Positions 27,224 to 38,767 are shown, counted from the first letter of the stretch. The stretch: 64,000 nucleotides of DNA from Aureimonas ureilytica DSM 18598 = NBRC 106430 (GCF_000382705.1 NZ_ARQE01000006.1:103028-167027); one strand, 5' to 3'. The notes: generated by a model not told the origin, from the letters alone. A program made the numbers and translations.

Positions 27224-28519
27224 TCACACGATTCCGCCGCCCGACCCACGCGAGGCCGGTCGCTCGTCCGAAACGCGGCGGCGGTAGCCACTGGCCCGAT
27301 AGGCCGCGATCGGATCGATCGCTCCGCCCGCCTCCAGCCGCGCCTTGGCCAGGATCGGCTCGACATCGAGACGGAACCCGGCCTTCAGCGTTTCGGAGGC
27401 CATGAGCGCGTCGTTCTCGTCCTGGAACCCGGCGAGCGCCGCGCGGTCCACCAGAAGCGCCTGCGCATAGGCGCGGCGGATTTCGCCGGCGGTGCGGATC
27501 AGGCTTTCGATCGGATCGGTGACATTGTGCGATTGGTCGATCATGTAGCTCGGCTGCAAGGCGTCGAGACGCGCCCCGGCCCCGACCAGTTCGTTGAAGA
27601 CGAGGAAGAGGCGGAACGGATCGATCGAGCCGGCGTCGAGATCGTCGTCGCCATATTTGGAATCGTTGAAGTGGAAACCGCCGAGCTTGCCGGTGTGGAT
27701 GAGCCGCGAGACGATCTGCTCGATGTTCACGTTCGGGGCGTGGTGGCCGAGATCCACGAGGCAGAAGGCCTTCTCGCCAAGCTCGACCGCCGTCAGATAG
27801 CTCGTGCCCCAGTCCTGCACGACCGTGGAATAGAAGGCCGGCTCGTACATCTTGTGCTCGGAAAAGATGCGCCAATCCGCCGGCAATCCGGCGACGATTT
27901 CCTTCATGGCGCCGAGATAGCGCTCGAAGGCGCGGCCGAGATCGCTCTGCCCCGGAAAGTTCGAACCGTCACCGATCCAGACCGTCAGCGCCTTCGAACC
28001 GATCGCATTGCCGATCGATACGGTTTCCAAATTGTGCTCTACAGCCTGCCGCCGTACTGACGCATCCGTATGGGACAGTGAGCCATACCTGTAGGACAGT
28101 GGCTGTCTGGGATCGTCCGGGTGATCCTGGAATGTGTTGGAGTTCATGGCGTCGAAGCCGAGCCCCAACTCTTCGGCCTTGGCGCGCAGATCGGCCGGGT
28201 CGGCCTTGTCCCAGGGAATGTGGAGCGAGACGGCGGGCGTCGCGCGACCGAGATCGTTGATGACGGCGCAATCGTCCAGCTTCTCGAAAATGCCGCGCGG
28301 CTCGCCGCCGCCTGGGAAACGCGCAAAGCGCGTGCCGCCGGTGCCGACGCCCCAGGAGGGCACGGCCACGGTGAAGCCGGCGACCTTGCGGGTCACGTCG
28401 TCGATCGACACGCCTTGCCGGTCGAGCCGCGCGCCGAGCGCGGCATAGTCTTCGTCCAGCGCCGCGCGGCGCTCGTCGTTGCTCTTATCGATGATGCTGC
28501 GATCGATGCGCGTGGTCAT
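27224..28519 (-). CDS. rhaI: L-rhamnose catabolism isomerase
   Basis: 431-residue rhizobial RhaI, interconverting L-rhamnose and L-rhamnulose by a TIM-barrel metal-dependent mechanism. It differs from the E. coli RhaA type. Metal and substrate regions are DAMNSNTFQDHPDDP, FSEHKMYEPAFY, VDLGHHAPNVNIEQ and GGFHFNDSKYGDDDLDAGS; the clustered His/Asp/Glu fit the barrel ends. It is downstream of rhaD and upstream of the SIS gene. The last ~20 residues are Arg/Gly/Ser-rich and probably disordered. Confidence 0.93.
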   Translation of the reverse strand: MTTRIDRSIIDKSNDERRAALDEDYAALGARLDRQGVSIDDVTRKVAGFTVAVPSWGVGTGGTRFARFPGGGEPRGIFEKLDDCAVINDLGRATPAVSLHIPWDKADPADLRAKAEELGLGFDAMNSNTFQDHPDDPRQPLSYRYGSLSHTDASVRRQAVEHNLETVSIGNAIGSKALTVWIGDGSNFPGQSDLGRAFERYLGAMKEIVAGLPADWRIFSEHKMYEPAFYSTVVQDWGTSYLTAVELGEKAFCLVDLGHHAPNVNIEQIVSRLIHTGKLGGFHFNDSKYGDDDLDAGSIDPFRLFLVFNELVGAGARLDALQPSYMIDQSHNVTDPIESLIRTAGEIRRAYAQALLVDRAALAGFQDENDALMASETLKAGFRLDVEPILAKARLEAGGAIDPIAAYRASGYRRRVSDERPASRGSGGGIV

Positions 28520-28586
28520 GCGCCGTCCTCCCCGTTTCGAAAGCGCCCGGCGGCATCCTCCCGCCGCCGGACATGCCCAATTCGAT

Positions 28587-28631
28587 CAGCGCGTGCCCGA
28601 GCAGCGCGTGCCCGATCAGCGTGTGAACGAG
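28587..28631 (-). repeat. Three tandem 15-bp units at the rhaD stop codon
   Basis: CAGCGCGTGCCCGAG, then CAGCGCGTGCCCGAT, then the diverged CAGCGTGTGAACGAG (28587-28601, 28602-28616, 28617-28631). The third unit contains the last rhaD codons and most of its stop; the others extend into the 96-bp rhaD-rhaI gap. It looks like a small replication-slippage duplication of the gene end. Confidence 0.8.
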
Positions 28632-30697
28632 ATCTGGTTGCCCGCATCCACATTGACGATGTTGCCGGTGGACTTCGCCGAGAGATCGCTCGCCAGGAAA
28701 TAGACGGCTTCGGCGATGTCCTCCGGAAAGACCGAGCGCTTGAGGAGCGAGCGTTGGCGGTAATGTTCCTCCAACTGCTCCTCGCCGATCTTGCTGGAGG
28801 CGGCGCGCTGCTCGCGCCATTCGCCGCTCCAGATCTTGGAGCCGCGCAGCACCGCGTCCGGGTTCACCGTGTTGACGCGGATGCCTGCCTCCGCGCCTTC
28901 CAGCGCCAAGCAGCGGGCGAGATGGATTTCGGCCGCCTTCGCGGTGCAATAGGCGGAGGCGCCCGCCGAGGCCGCGAGCCCGTTCTTCGAGGCGATGAAG
29001 ACGATCGAGCCGCCGAGCTTCTGCCGCCGGAACAGGCGGAAGGCCTCGCGCGAGACGAGGAAATAGCCGGTCGCCAGAATGTCGATATTGCGGTTCCAGA
29101 CCTCCAGCGTCGTATCCTCGATCGGTGCGGCCGAGGCGATTCCGGCATTGGAGACGAGAATGTCGAGCCCGCCGAACTCCGTCACGGCGGCTTCGAAGGC
29201 CTTGGCGACGGCGCCCTCGTCGGTGACATTGGCGATCACGCCGCGCACCTGATCGGCGCCGAAGCGCTTGGTGAAATCGGCCTTTGCCGCGTCCAGCGCA
29301 CCGGCATCGATATCGGCGAGCACCACGCAGGCGCCCTCGCCCGCCAGACGCTCGGCCGTCGCGCGGCCGATGCCGCCCGCGCCGCCCGTCACGAAGGCGA
29401 CGCGCCCGGCGAGCGATTTCGGCTTGGGCATGCGCTGAAGCTTGGCCTCTTCCAGAAGCCAGTATTCGATGTCGAAGGCCTCCTGTTCGGGCAGGCCCTG
29501 ATAGGTGTCGACGCCCGACGCCCCGCGCATCACGTTGATGGCGTTGACGTAGAATTCCGAGGCGATGCGCGCCGTCGCCTTGTCCTTGGCGAAGGACAGC
29601 ATGCCGACGCCCGGCACGAGATAGATCACGGCGTTGGGGTCGCGGATCGCCGGGCTGTTGTCGTGCCGGCAGCGCTCGTAATAGGCGCGATAGCCCTCGC
29701 GATAGGTTTCGATCGCGCCGTCGAGACCAGCCACCACGGCGTCCACATCGCCATCATAGGGCAGGACCAGCGGGCGGATCTTGGTGCGCAGGAAATGATC
29801 GGGGCAGGACGTGCCGAGCGCCGCCAACTCTTCCATGCGCTGCGACCCGACGAACTCGAGCACCGCCGGCGAATCGTCGAAATGGCCGATCTTGCGCTCC
29901 GCGCCGCCGATGCGTGCGCGGATTTCCGGCATCAGACGCGCGGCGACCGCGCGGCGCTCCGCCGCATCGCGCGCCGGCTGCTTCTCGCCGCCGAAGGCAG
30001 GCTTGCCGGCCAGCTGCTGGTCGAACCATTCGATGGCGCGGTTGATGATGCGCAGCGTCGTCTCGTAGCTGCCCTGCGCCGTATCTCCCCAGGTGAAGAG
30101 CCCGTGGCTTTCCAGCACGACGCCCTTCGCGTTCGGGTTCTCGGCGGCAAAGCGCGAGAGGTCGAGCCCGAGCTGGAAGCCCGGCCGACGCCAGGGAAGC
30201 CAGCCGATCTCATCGCCGTAGATTTCGCGGGTCAGCTCGCGCGAGCGGCCGGTCGCGGCAATGGCAATCACTGCGTCCGGGTGCATGTGATCGACATGGG
30301 CGTAAGGCAGATAGGCGTGAAGCGGCGTGTCGATCGAGGACGCGCGCGGATTGAGATTGAAGGTGCAGTGGCTGAGCAGCCCGACCATCTCGTCTTCGTG
30401 CGCTTGCCCGCGATAGAGGCCGCGAAGCTGCTCGAGCTTGTCCTGATAGAGGGTCGCGAACCCGTCGAGCTTCATCGTGCCGACATCGCCGCCCGAGCCC
30501 TTGACCCAGAGCACCGTCACGCTCTCGCCCGTCAGCGGGTCGCGCTCCCTGACCTTGGCCGAGGTGTTGCCGCCGCCGTAATTGGTGATGCGCTTGTCGG
30601 AGCCGAGCAGGTTGGAGCGGTAGAGCAGCCGTTCCGGCTCGCTCATGCCGGCCGCCTTGGCCTCGTCCCAGAGATTTTCGAGAAGCGTGATGGTCAT
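28616..30697 (-). CDS. rhaD: Bifunctional rhamnulose-1-phosphate aldolase / short-chain dehydrogenase
   Basis: 693-residue two-domain enzyme of the rhizobial rhamnose pathway. The N-terminal class II aldolase domain (~1-400) has GGGNTSAK at 41-48, zinc-type His in HVDHMHP (134-139) and SHGLFTWGD (His198). It splits rhamnulose 1-phosphate into dihydroxyacetone phosphate and L-lactaldehyde. The C-terminal SDR domain (~430-693) has VTGGAGGIGRA and a YCTAK catalytic pair and would oxidise lactaldehyde. The length is normal for the family. It is the first gene of rhaD-rhaI-SIS and diverges from rhaR. The start is the ATG at 30697. Confidence 0.94.
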   Translation of the reverse strand: MTITLLENLWDEAKAAGMSEPERLLYRSNLLGSDKRITNYGGGNTSAKVRERDPLTGESVTVLWVKGSGGDVGTMKLDGFATLYQDKLEQLRGLYRGQAHEDEMVGLLSHCTFNLNPRASSIDTPLHAYLPYAHVDHMHPDAVIAIAATGRSRELTREIYGDEIGWLPWRRPGFQLGLDLSRFAAENPNAKGVVLESHGLFTWGDTAQGSYETTLRIINRAIEWFDQQLAGKPAFGGEKQPARDAAERRAVAARLMPEIRARIGGAERKIGHFDDSPAVLEFVGSQRMEELAALGTSCPDHFLRTKIRPLVLPYDGDVDAVVAGLDGAIETYREGYRAYYERCRHDNSPAIRDPNAVIYLVPGVGMLSFAKDKATARIASEFYVNAINVMRGASGVDTYQGLPEQEAFDIEYWLLEEAKLQRMPKPKSLAGRVAFVTGGAGGIGRATAERLAGEGACVVLADIDAGALDAAKADFTKRFGADQVRGVIANVTDEGAVAKAFEAAVTEFGGLDILVSNAGIASAAPIEDTTLEVWNRNIDILATGYFLVSREAFRLFRRQKLGGSIVFIASKNGLAASAGASAYCTAKAAEIHLARCLALEGAEAGIRVNTVNPDAVLRGSKIWSGEWREQRAASSKIGEEQLEEHYRQRSLLKRSVFPEDIAEAVYFLASDLSAKSTGNIVNVDAGNQISFTR

Positions 30698-30770
30698 GCG
30701 CGAAGCCTCCTCCGGCCGGATCGCGAACAGCCCTCGCGACGGCGCGAACCATCCGCCGACAGGACCGACC

Positions 30771-30799
30771 TGTCAACAGAAACGATCATATTCGATCAT
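30771..30799. promoter_or_regulatory. Divergent rhaD/rhaR control region with CGATCAT direct repeats
   Basis: The 188-bp gap 30698-30885 contains two CGATCAT repeats exactly 10 bp apart (30783-30789, 30793-30799), followed by more CGATC/GATCGA words to about 30830. A minus-strand TTGACA (30776-30771) lies beside the repeats and could be the rhaD -35. DeoR-family regulators such as RhaR commonly bind repeated TTCG/CGAT-containing words spaced by one helical turn. Confidence 0.4.
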
Positions 30800-30885
30800 G
30801 TTGCAATGCAATACGATCGATCTTGATCGAAGATGATTGACAAGACCCATGGAAGAGTCGAACCTTGGCGCCGGGAGGAGCCGTC

Positions 30886-31677
30886 ATGCACGAGCGCGAG
30901 CGCCATCGCATGATCTTGAGCGCGATCGAAGGACGCCCGGTCGCGACCGTGCAGGACTTCGCGGCGCTGACGGGCGCGTCGGAGGCGACGATCCGGCGCG
31001 ACATCGCGCTTCTCGATTCCCAGAAGAAGCTGCGGCGCGTCCGGGGCGGCGCGGAGGCCTTGAAGTCGCCCCTGCCGCGCGCGGTGGCCGGCGAGAGCTT
31101 CGGCACGCTTCAGGGCCGCAACGCGCCGCAGAAGCTCGCCATCGCCCGCGAGGCGGCGGCGCTTTGCGCGGACGAGGATTCCGTCATCATCAATGGCGGC
31201 ACCACGACCTTCGGGCTGGTGCATTATCTGACGCGCCTTCGGCTCCAGATCCTGACCAACTCCTTCCCGATCGCCGAGCATCTCCTCCAGCATTCGCAGT
31301 CGAGCGTTCTTCTGCCGGCGGGCGCCGTCTATCGCGAACAGGGACTGATCCTTTCGCCCTTCGAGACGGACGGGATCGCGCATTTTCGCGCGCGGCGCAT
31401 GTTCATGGGCGCGCAGGGCATCTCGCCGCTGGGCTTTGCCGAGTCCGATCCGCTCATCATCCAGTCGGAGCAGCGGTTGATGCGACAGGCGGACGAACTC
31501 GTCGTCATGGCCGACGCCAGCAAATTCGCCGATCGCTCCAGCTTCATCATCGCGCCGCTGGAGCGGGCCGACATTCTGATCACGGACGAGCGGATCGACG
31601 ACCGCGCGGCGGCGATGGTGGAAGGCGCCGGCCTTCGCCTCGTCGTCGCCAAGCTGGAAACGAGGAGCGAGGCATGA
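30886..31677 (+). CDS. rhaR: DeoR-family regulator of rhamnose genes
   Basis: 263-residue DeoR/GlpR-type regulator. The N-terminal winged helix has [22 protein letters not shown] (about 20-41), in which the SEATIRRD core is diagnostic. The C-terminal sugar-phosphate-sensing domain has [19 protein letters not shown] and a late [10 protein letters not shown]. The start at 30886 (MHERERHRM) follows GGGAGGAG; a start 21 bp earlier is in frame but overlaps that site. It diverges from rhaD and overlaps rhaM by 4 bp (ATGA). It probably responds to a phosphorylated pathway intermediate. Confidence 0.92.
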   Translation: MHERERHRMILSAIEGRPVATVQDFAALTGASEATIRRDIALLDSQKKLRRVRGGAEALKSPLPRAVAGESFGTLQGRNAPQKLAIAREAAALCADEDSVIINGGTTTFGLVHYLTRLRLQILTNSFPIAEHLLQHSQSSVLLPAGAVYREQGLILSPFETDGIAHFRARRMFMGAQGISPLGFAESDPLIIQSEQRLMRQADELVVMADASKFADRSSFIIAPLERADILITDERIDDRAAAMVEGAGLRLVVAKLETRSEA

Positions 31678-32003
31678 GCGACCCGAGGCTTGAGACCTAC
31701 GCTTTCCGAATGCAGCTCCATCCCGGTCAGGCCGAGGCCTATCGGCAGCGGCACGACGCGATTCCCGGCGAACTCGTCGTCTTGCTGCGGGAAGCCGGCA
31801 TCAGCGATTACTCGATCTATCTCGACCCCGAGACCCATGCGCTCTTCGCCATTCTGAAGCGGCCGCGCGAGCACGGCATGGCTGCGCTGCCGGAGCATCC
31901 GGCGATGCAGCGCTGGTGGGCCGCGATGGCCGACATCATGGACACCCATCCGAGCAACGAGCCGGTCTGCGTGCCGCTCGTTCCCATGTTCCACATGGCC
32001 TGA
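31674..32003 (+). CDS. rhaM: L-rhamnose mutarotase
   Basis: 109-residue ferredoxin-like-fold mutarotase interconverting rhamnose anomers (RhaM, called RhaU in rhizobia). Family features are an early catalytic-type His in [18 protein letters not shown], the SDYSIYLDP strand, the [11 protein letters not shown] helix and a Pro/Met-rich tail. The length is as expected. It overlaps rhaR by ATGA and lies 4 bp before rhaK. Confidence 0.93.
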   Translation: MSDPRLETYAFRMQLHPGQAEAYRQRHDAIPGELVVLLREAGISDYSIYLDPETHALFAILKRPREHGMAALPEHPAMQRWWAAMADIMDTHPSNEPVCVPLVPMFHMA

Positions 32004-32007
32004 TCCG

Positions 32008-33402
32008 ATGCGCGAGGGACCCCGCTTCGTCGCCGTGATCGATATCGGCAAGACCAACGCCAAGGTCGTGTTGCACGATCTCGGCGAGCGTCACGACGTC
32101 GATGTCCGCTCCATGCCCAATGTCGTGAGGCAGGACGGCCCCTACCCGCATTTCGACACGGACGCCCTGTTCGACTTCATCCTCGACGGGCTTGCCGCCT
32201 TCGCTTCCGCGCATCCGATCGACGCGATTTCGATCACGACCCACGGCGCCGCGATCACGCTGGTGGGCGAGACGGATCTGGCGCTGCCGGTTCTTGACTA
32301 CGAGGCGGAGCTGACGAACGCGGAAGACTACGAAGACGTTCGCCCCCCGTTCAACGAGACCTTCTCGCCGCCCATGGCCAACGGGCTGAATGTCGGGTGG
32401 CAGCTCTACTGGCTGCAGCACCATTTCCCCGGGGAGTTCGCCGAAGTCCGGTACATCCTCACCTATCCCCAATATTGGGCCTATCGGCTGACGGGAGAGG
32501 CTGCCTGCGAGGCCACGTCGCTCGGCTGTCACACCGACCTCTGGGCGCCGGAGCGGCGCGACTTCTCCTCGCTGGTCGACCGCATGGGCTGGCGCGACCG
32601 CTTCGCGCCCCTCCGCCGGCCCTTCGACGTCATCGGGCGCCTCAAGCCGGAATGGGCGGAGCGCATCGGCGTGGGCGAGCGGAGCATTCCCGTCTTCTGC
32701 GGCCTTCACGATTCCAACGCCTCGCTTCTGCCGCATCTTCAATCGCAGCGCGCCCCGTTCGCCGTCGTCTCGACCGGCACCTGGGTCGTCAGCTTCTCGA
32801 TCGGCGGTCATGCCGCTTCGCTCGACGCCTCGCGCAACATGCTGGCCTATGTGGATGCGTTCGGTCGCCCGGTGCCCTCGACGCTCTTCATGGGCGGGCG
32901 GGAGTTCGATCTTTTGACCGGGCGCGTCCCGGCCGAACCCTCGGAAGCGGCGATCGGCCGGACCGTGGATGGCGGCGTGATGGTTTTGCCGGCGATCGCA
33001 CGCGGCACGGGTCCCTTCCCGAATGCCGAAGGCGGCTGGTCGGTGAGCGAAACTGACCTTTCTTCCGAAGAGCGCACCGCCGCCGCAAGCCTCTACGTGG
33101 CGCTGATGACGAGCGAGAGCCTTCAGCTGATCGGAGCCGATGGGCCGGTCGTGGTGGAAGGCCCCTTCGCGCGCAACGCCCTCTTTCTTCGCGCGCTCGG
33201 CCTCCTCGTCGGGCGGCCGATTTTCGCGCCGACCCATGGCACGGGCACGAGCGCCGGCGCGGCGCTTCTGGCTCTCGGGCCTGGTGACCCGCAGACGGGC
33301 GGCCCGAGCGAAGCGGCGGTGCCGGCCGCGCCCATCCCCGGCCTTGCCGCCTATGCGGCGCGCTGGCGCGAGCACGTGCGCGAGCGGAGGTCGGGCCGAT
33401 GA
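32008..33402 (+). CDS. rhaK: FGGY-family rhamnulokinase
   Basis: 464-residue sugar kinase of the FGGY family. The phosphate-1 loop is VIDIGKTNAKVVL (10-22), followed by SITTHGAAIT; the C-terminal domain has VSTGTWVVSFSIGG and a VVVEGPFARNALFLRALG segment. In Rhizobium leguminosarum this kinase is needed both for rhamnose phosphorylation and for activity of the rhamnose ABC importer. It lies between rhaM and the AraC gene, which it overlaps by 4 bp. Context favours rhamnulose as substrate. Confidence 0.9.
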   Translation: MREGPRFVAVIDIGKTNAKVVLHDLGERHDVDVRSMPNVVRQDGPYPHFDTDALFDFILDGLAAFASAHPIDAISITTHGAAITLVGETDLALPVLDYEAELTNAEDYEDVRPPFNETFSPPMANGLNVGWQLYWLQHHFPGEFAEVRYILTYPQYWAYRLTGEAACEATSLGCHTDLWAPERRDFSSLVDRMGWRDRFAPLRRPFDVIGRLKPEWAERIGVGERSIPVFCGLHDSNASLLPHLQSQRAPFAVVSTGTWVVSFSIGGHAASLDASRNMLAYVDAFGRPVPSTLFMGGREFDLLTGRVPAEPSEAAIGRTVDGGVMVLPAIARGTGPFPNAEGGWSVSETDLSSEERTAAASLYVALMTSESLQLIGADGPVVVEGPFARNALFLRALGLLVGRPIFAPTHGTGTSAGAALLALGPGDPQTGGPSEAAVPAAPIPGLAAYAARWREHVRERRSGR

Positions 33403-34352
33403 TGAACCGCCCTGGCCCGTCCCCGCGCCTTCGCTCCGCCGACGGATCGCCGTCCACCGGCCCCGCGCTGGAACTCATCCTGTGCGGACCGCGCGAATCC
33501 TTTCGCTGGGCGACGCACGATTATCCGCATCACCTCGCCAAGTGGCATCACCATCCGGAATACGAGCTGCATCTGGTGCGCGAAGGCGCCGGCCGGATGA
33601 TGATCGGGGATCATGTCGGCGCCTTCGAGCCGGGCAGCCTGATCCTGACCGGCCCCAACCTTCCGCACAATTGGGTGAGCGCCTTGGAGCCTGGCGCGAC
33701 GATCCGGGGCCGGGACGTTCTGGTGCAGTTCACCGGCGAGGTCGCCGACACGCTGTCGCACGCTTTCCCCGAATTCTCCGACATCGCGCAGCTTCTCGAG
33801 GAAGCCGCTTTCGGCGTCGAGTTCACCGGCGAGACGGCGGAGGTTGGACGCAAGAAACTTTGCGAGATCGGCACTCTGGAAGGCGCGCACCGGCTGCTCG
33901 CCTTTCTCGACCTGATGGCGACGCTGGCCGCCCGCCGCGCCGACCGCCGCACACTGTCGCGCTGCGCGCCCGCGCTCGGGCAGCACACGCCCGCCACGCG
34001 AAAGCTGGAGCGGGTCATCGCCTTCGTCGGGGCGCAGTTCCGCCGCGACATCACGCTTCAGGAAGCCGCCGACATCTGCACCATGGAGGCGACGGCCTTC
34101 TCGCGCTTCTTCAAGCATCAGACAGGGCACAATTTTTCCGCCTATGTGAACCATCTGCGCGTGCAGGCGGCCTGCCAGCTTCTGGCCTCCACCGACAAGT
34201 CGGTGACCGATATCTGCTTCGAGACCGGCTTCAACAACACCGCCAATTTCAACCGACGCTTCTTCGTGGTCTGCGGTGTCACGCCGAGCGCCTATCGCGC
34301 GGGTGCGCGTGCGGTGCAGCATGTCGAGCCGACCGAAGCCTCCGCCGCATGA
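33399..34352 (+). CDS. AraC-family transcriptional regulator
   Basis: 317-residue regulator. The N-terminal cupin sensor has HLAKWHHHPEYELHLV, a His-rich strand resembling a metal or sugar pocket. The C-terminal AraC DNA-binding domain (~205-300) contains ITLQEAADICTMEATAFSRF and the second-helix hallmark VTDICFETGFNNTANFNRRF. The ATG at 33399 overlaps the rhaK stop; GGAGG lies at 33386-33390. It immediately precedes a dehydrogenase pair and a sugar ABC importer and probably controls them through the region 34353-34463. Confidence 0.9.
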   Translation: MMNRPGPSPRLRSADGSPSTGPALELILCGPRESFRWATHDYPHHLAKWHHHPEYELHLVREGAGRMMIGDHVGAFEPGSLILTGPNLPHNWVSALEPGATIRGRDVLVQFTGEVADTLSHAFPEFSDIAQLLEEAAFGVEFTGETAEVGRKKLCEIGTLEGAHRLLAFLDLMATLAARRADRRTLSRCAPALGQHTPATRKLERVIAFVGAQFRRDITLQEAADICTMEATAFSRFFKHQTGHNFSAYVNHLRVQAACQLLASTDKSVTDICFETGFNNTANFNRRFFVVCGVTPSAYRAGARAVQHVEPTEASAA

Positions 34353-34463
34353 TGGCACAAAGAGCCAAGAAAGTTTGCAAACCTGCCGGAATCCACGTCG
34401 CCGGCAGGAGACCGACTGCCTAGCATCCCCTCAAGAGAGAACCCATCCGCGAAAGACCGACCC
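34353..34463 (+). promoter_or_regulatory. Control region between the AraC gene and the dehydrogenase/ABC genes
   Basis: 111-bp gap containing the perfect palindrome GTTTGCAAAC (34373-34382). It abuts an inverted repeat CCTGCCGG...CCGGCAGG (34382-34389 with 34401-34408, 11-bp loop) that lacks a T-run. Either could be an operator; the hairpin could also attenuate read-through from the rhaR-rhaM-rhaK-araC transcript. Confidence 0.4.
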
Positions 34464-35552
34464 ATGTCCTCCGCCGCCGACCTTCCCCGCATCGACCCCA
34501 CCGATGCCCGCGCCCTGGTTCTGGAAGAAAAGGACCGGCTGTCGCTGCGCGACTTCCCTCTCGACGAGCCGCTCGGGCCTCATGACGTGCGGATCGCGAT
34601 CCACACGGTCGGCATCTGCGGCTCGGACGTTCATTATTTCACGCACGGCTCCATTGGCCCCTTCGTGGTGCGCGAGCCGATGATCCTCGGCCACGAGGCG
34701 TCGGGCATCGTCACCGAGACCGGCTCGGCGGTGACGACGCTGAAGCCGGGCGATCGGGTCTGCATGGAGCCGGGCCTGCCGGACCCGAACGGACGCGCCA
34801 CCCGTCTCGGCCTCTACAATCTCGACCCCGCCGTGCGTTTCTGGGCGACGCCGCCGATCCATGGCGTGTTGCGCCCGAGCGTCGTTCACCCGGAAGCCTT
34901 CACCTTCAAGCTGCCTGATAACGTCTCCTTCGCCGCCGCCGCCATGGTGGAGCCGCTGGCCGTCGGCGTCCACGCGGTCACCAAGGCGAAGGCCGCGCCG
35001 GGCCATGTCGCGGTGGTCATCGGCGCGGGACCGATCGGCCTCGTCACGGTGCTCGCCGCGCTCGCCGGCGGCTGCGCGCATGTGATCGTCTCGGACGTGG
35101 ACGACACCAAGCTCGAGATTGCCAAAGGGCTCGGCTCGGTGTCGACGGTGAACGTCACGCGCGAGGATCTGGCGGAGGTCGTGAAAGCGCGCACCGAGGG
35201 CTGGGGCGCGGACGTAATCTACGAATGCGCCGGCTCCGAGCGCGCCATCGCCGGCATTTTCGAGCCGCTCTGCCCGGGCGGCACCGTGGTTTTCGTCGGC
35301 ATTCCCATGAAACCCGCCGCCTACGATGTCGCTGCGGCGATGCTGAAGGAAGCGCGCGTCGAGCATGTGTTCCGCTACGCCCATGTCTTCCCGCGCTGCG
35401 TCGCCATGCTCGCCTCCGGGGCGATCGACGTTTCGCCGCTGATCACCCGGACCTATCCGTTCGAGCGCAGCGTCGAGGCCTTCGAGGACGCGGCGAGCGC
35501 GCCGAAGGGTCAGGTGAAGATGCAGATCACCATGGGTCTTCCCGGGAAATAG
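34464..35552 (+). CDS. Zinc-type medium-chain polyol/sugar dehydrogenase (xylitol dehydrogenase-like)
   Basis: 362-residue MDR-family NAD-dependent dehydrogenase of the sorbitol/xylitol branch. Catalytic zinc ligands are visible in [10 protein letters not shown] (Cys) and LGHEAS (His-Glu). The Rossmann motif is [11 protein letters not shown]. The structural-zinc lobe lacks the four-Cys set and reads [11 protein letters not shown] then [15 protein letters not shown], as in bacterial xylitol dehydrogenases. It follows the AraC gene and precedes an SDR and an ABC importer. It would oxidise a polyol or secondary alcohol of a sugar; the identity is unresolved. Confidence 0.85.
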   Translation: MSSAADLPRIDPTDARALVLEEKDRLSLRDFPLDEPLGPHDVRIAIHTVGICGSDVHYFTHGSIGPFVVREPMILGHEASGIVTETGSAVTTLKPGDRVCMEPGLPDPNGRATRLGLYNLDPAVRFWATPPIHGVLRPSVVHPEAFTFKLPDNVSFAAAAMVEPLAVGVHAVTKAKAAPGHVAVVIGAGPIGLVTVLAALAGGCAHVIVSDVDDTKLEIAKGLGSVSTVNVTREDLAEVVKARTEGWGADVIYECAGSERAIAGIFEPLCPGGTVVFVGIPMKPAAYDVAAAMLKEARVEHVFRYAHVFPRCVAMLASGAIDVSPLITRTYPFERSVEAFEDAASAPKGQVKMQITMGLPGK

Positions 35553-35593
35553 CGGCGGGTCCGCACAGTCATCGAGCTTTGGGAGGAGCGAGG

Positions 35594-36308
35594 ATGAGGT
35601 TCGAAGGAAAGACGGTGATCGTGACCGGGGCCGGCAAGGGCATCGGGCGGCGCACCGTGGAATTGTTGCGGCAGCGGGGCGCACAGGTCGTCGCGCTGTC
35701 CCGCTCGCAGGCCGATCTGGACGCGCTGGGGGCCGAGACCGGCGCGCGCACGCTTCAGGTCGAGTTGGAGGACGTCGCGCAGACCCGCGCCGTTCTGGCC
35801 GACGCGCTGCCCGCCGACCTCCTCGTCAACTGCGCCGGCATCAACATTCTCGAGCCCTTCCTCGACATGAAGGACGAATCCTTCGACCGGATTCAGGCGG
35901 TGAACGTGCGCTCGGTCGCCGTCGTCTCGCAGGTCTTCGCGCGGGATCTCGTGGCGCGAAAGGCCAAGGGCGCCATCGTCAACGTCTCCTCCATCTCCTC
36001 CTTTCTCGGCTTTCGCGAGCACGCCGCCTATTGCGCCTCCAAGGGCGCGATGGACGGGCTGACGCGCGTCATGGCCAACGAGCTCGGGCCGCACGGCATT
36101 CGCGTCAATTCCGTCGCGCCCGGCATCACGCTGACCGATCTCGCCCGCGTCGCCTGGGAAGCGCCGGAAAAGGGCGGCCCGATGCTCGCCCGCACGCCGA
36201 TCGGCCGTTTCGCCGAGACGGAGGACGTGGCGGAGGTCATTCTCTTCCTCCTCAGCGATGCCGCCGCCATGCTGACCGGCGTGACGCTTCCGATCGACGG
36301 AGGCTTCC

Positions 36309-36319
<11 letters not shown>
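35594..36319 (+). CDS. Short-chain dehydrogenase/reductase (L-xylulose reductase-like)
   Basis: 241-residue classical SDR. Cofactor loop TGAGKGIG (11-18), NCAG at 79-82, catalytic Ser around 131-136 and YCASK with Tyr146 and Lys150. The overall pattern is close to DCXR/L-xylulose reductase and carbonyl reductase tetramers. The start at 35594 follows GGGAGGAG. It lies 41 bp after the MDR gene, and its end overlaps the ATPase gene by 11 bp, so enzyme and transporter are coupled. It probably interconverts a ketose and polyol with the MDR neighbour. Confidence 0.87.
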
Positions 36320-37813
<1,494 letters not shown>

Positions 37814-37817
<4 letters not shown>

Positions 37818-38767
37818 CCGGCCCCTCGCTGTCCCGCCGTCTGTCCGGCTCGGGGCAGGAAATCCTCCTGCTTCTCGCCATCGTCGCCCTGTTCCTCGTC
37901 GTCGGCTGGGTCAATCCGCGCTTCGTCTCGCAGAACAACCTGACCTCGATCTTCGTCGGCAACGCCTATATCGCGGTCGCCGCGATTGGCATGTCCATGG
38001 TCATCATCTCCGGCCATATCGACGTGTCCGTCGGCGCGCTGATCGGCGTGCTCGCCACCGTCAGCGGTCTACTCGTCACCAATGGCTATCCGATCTGGGT
38101 CGCCTGGCTCCTGCCCGTCCTGATCGGCGGGGCGGTGAATGCGCTGGTCGGCGCCGTGATCGCCTATCTCAAGGTGCCCTCGATCATCGCGACGCTCGCC
38201 ATGCTCTCGATCCTGCGCGGCGGGCTCATCACGGCGACGGGCGGCGCCTGGATCTCCGGCCTGCCGCCCGGCTACCAGCTCGCCCAGTTCCGCCTGTTCG
38301 ACATCCCCTCGCCGGTCTGGTTCATGATCGTGATGACGATCGTCGCGGCCTTTCTCCTGCGCAACACCGCCTTCGGCCGCTCGATCTACGCGGTCGGCGG
38401 CAATGGCGAGGCGGCGGAGGCCGAGGGCATTCCCTACAACCGGACGATCGTGAAGGTCTTCGCTCTTCACGGCATGATCGCCGGCGTGTCCGCCATTCTC
38501 TTCGCGACGCAGCTTCAGGTCATCCAGTCCACCGTGCCGAACGGGCTGGAGCTGATCATCATCACGGCTTCCGTGGTCGGCGGCGTTTCGATCTTGGGCG
38601 GCATCGGCACGGTGACGGGCTCGACGCTCGCCGCTATTCTCTTCGCGGCCATCGGCTCCTCGCTCATCTTCCTGAACGTCTCGGCCTACTGGCTGCGCGC
38701 CGTGCAGGGCATTCTCATCCTCGCCACCGTGCTGATCGACATGGCGCGGCGCGGGCGAACCGGCTGA
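37814..38767 (+). CDS. Sugar ABC transporter, permease 1 (RhaP-like)
   Basis: 317-residue inner-membrane permease of the RbsC/RhaP family. Family motif MVIISGHIDVSVGALIG lies near residues 59-75 and the coupling region reads VGGVSILGGIGTVTGS. About eight to ten hydrophobic segments. The start overlaps the ATPase stop by 4 bp. It pairs with the permease starting 14 bp downstream, the two-permease layout of rhizobial rhamnose/LsrCD-like importers. Confidence 0.9.

Noticed and set aside
28587..28631. A CRISPR-like array suggested by the tandem 15-bp units
   Set aside because: The units are directly adjacent with no spacers, number only three and overlap a stop codon, so slippage duplication explains them.
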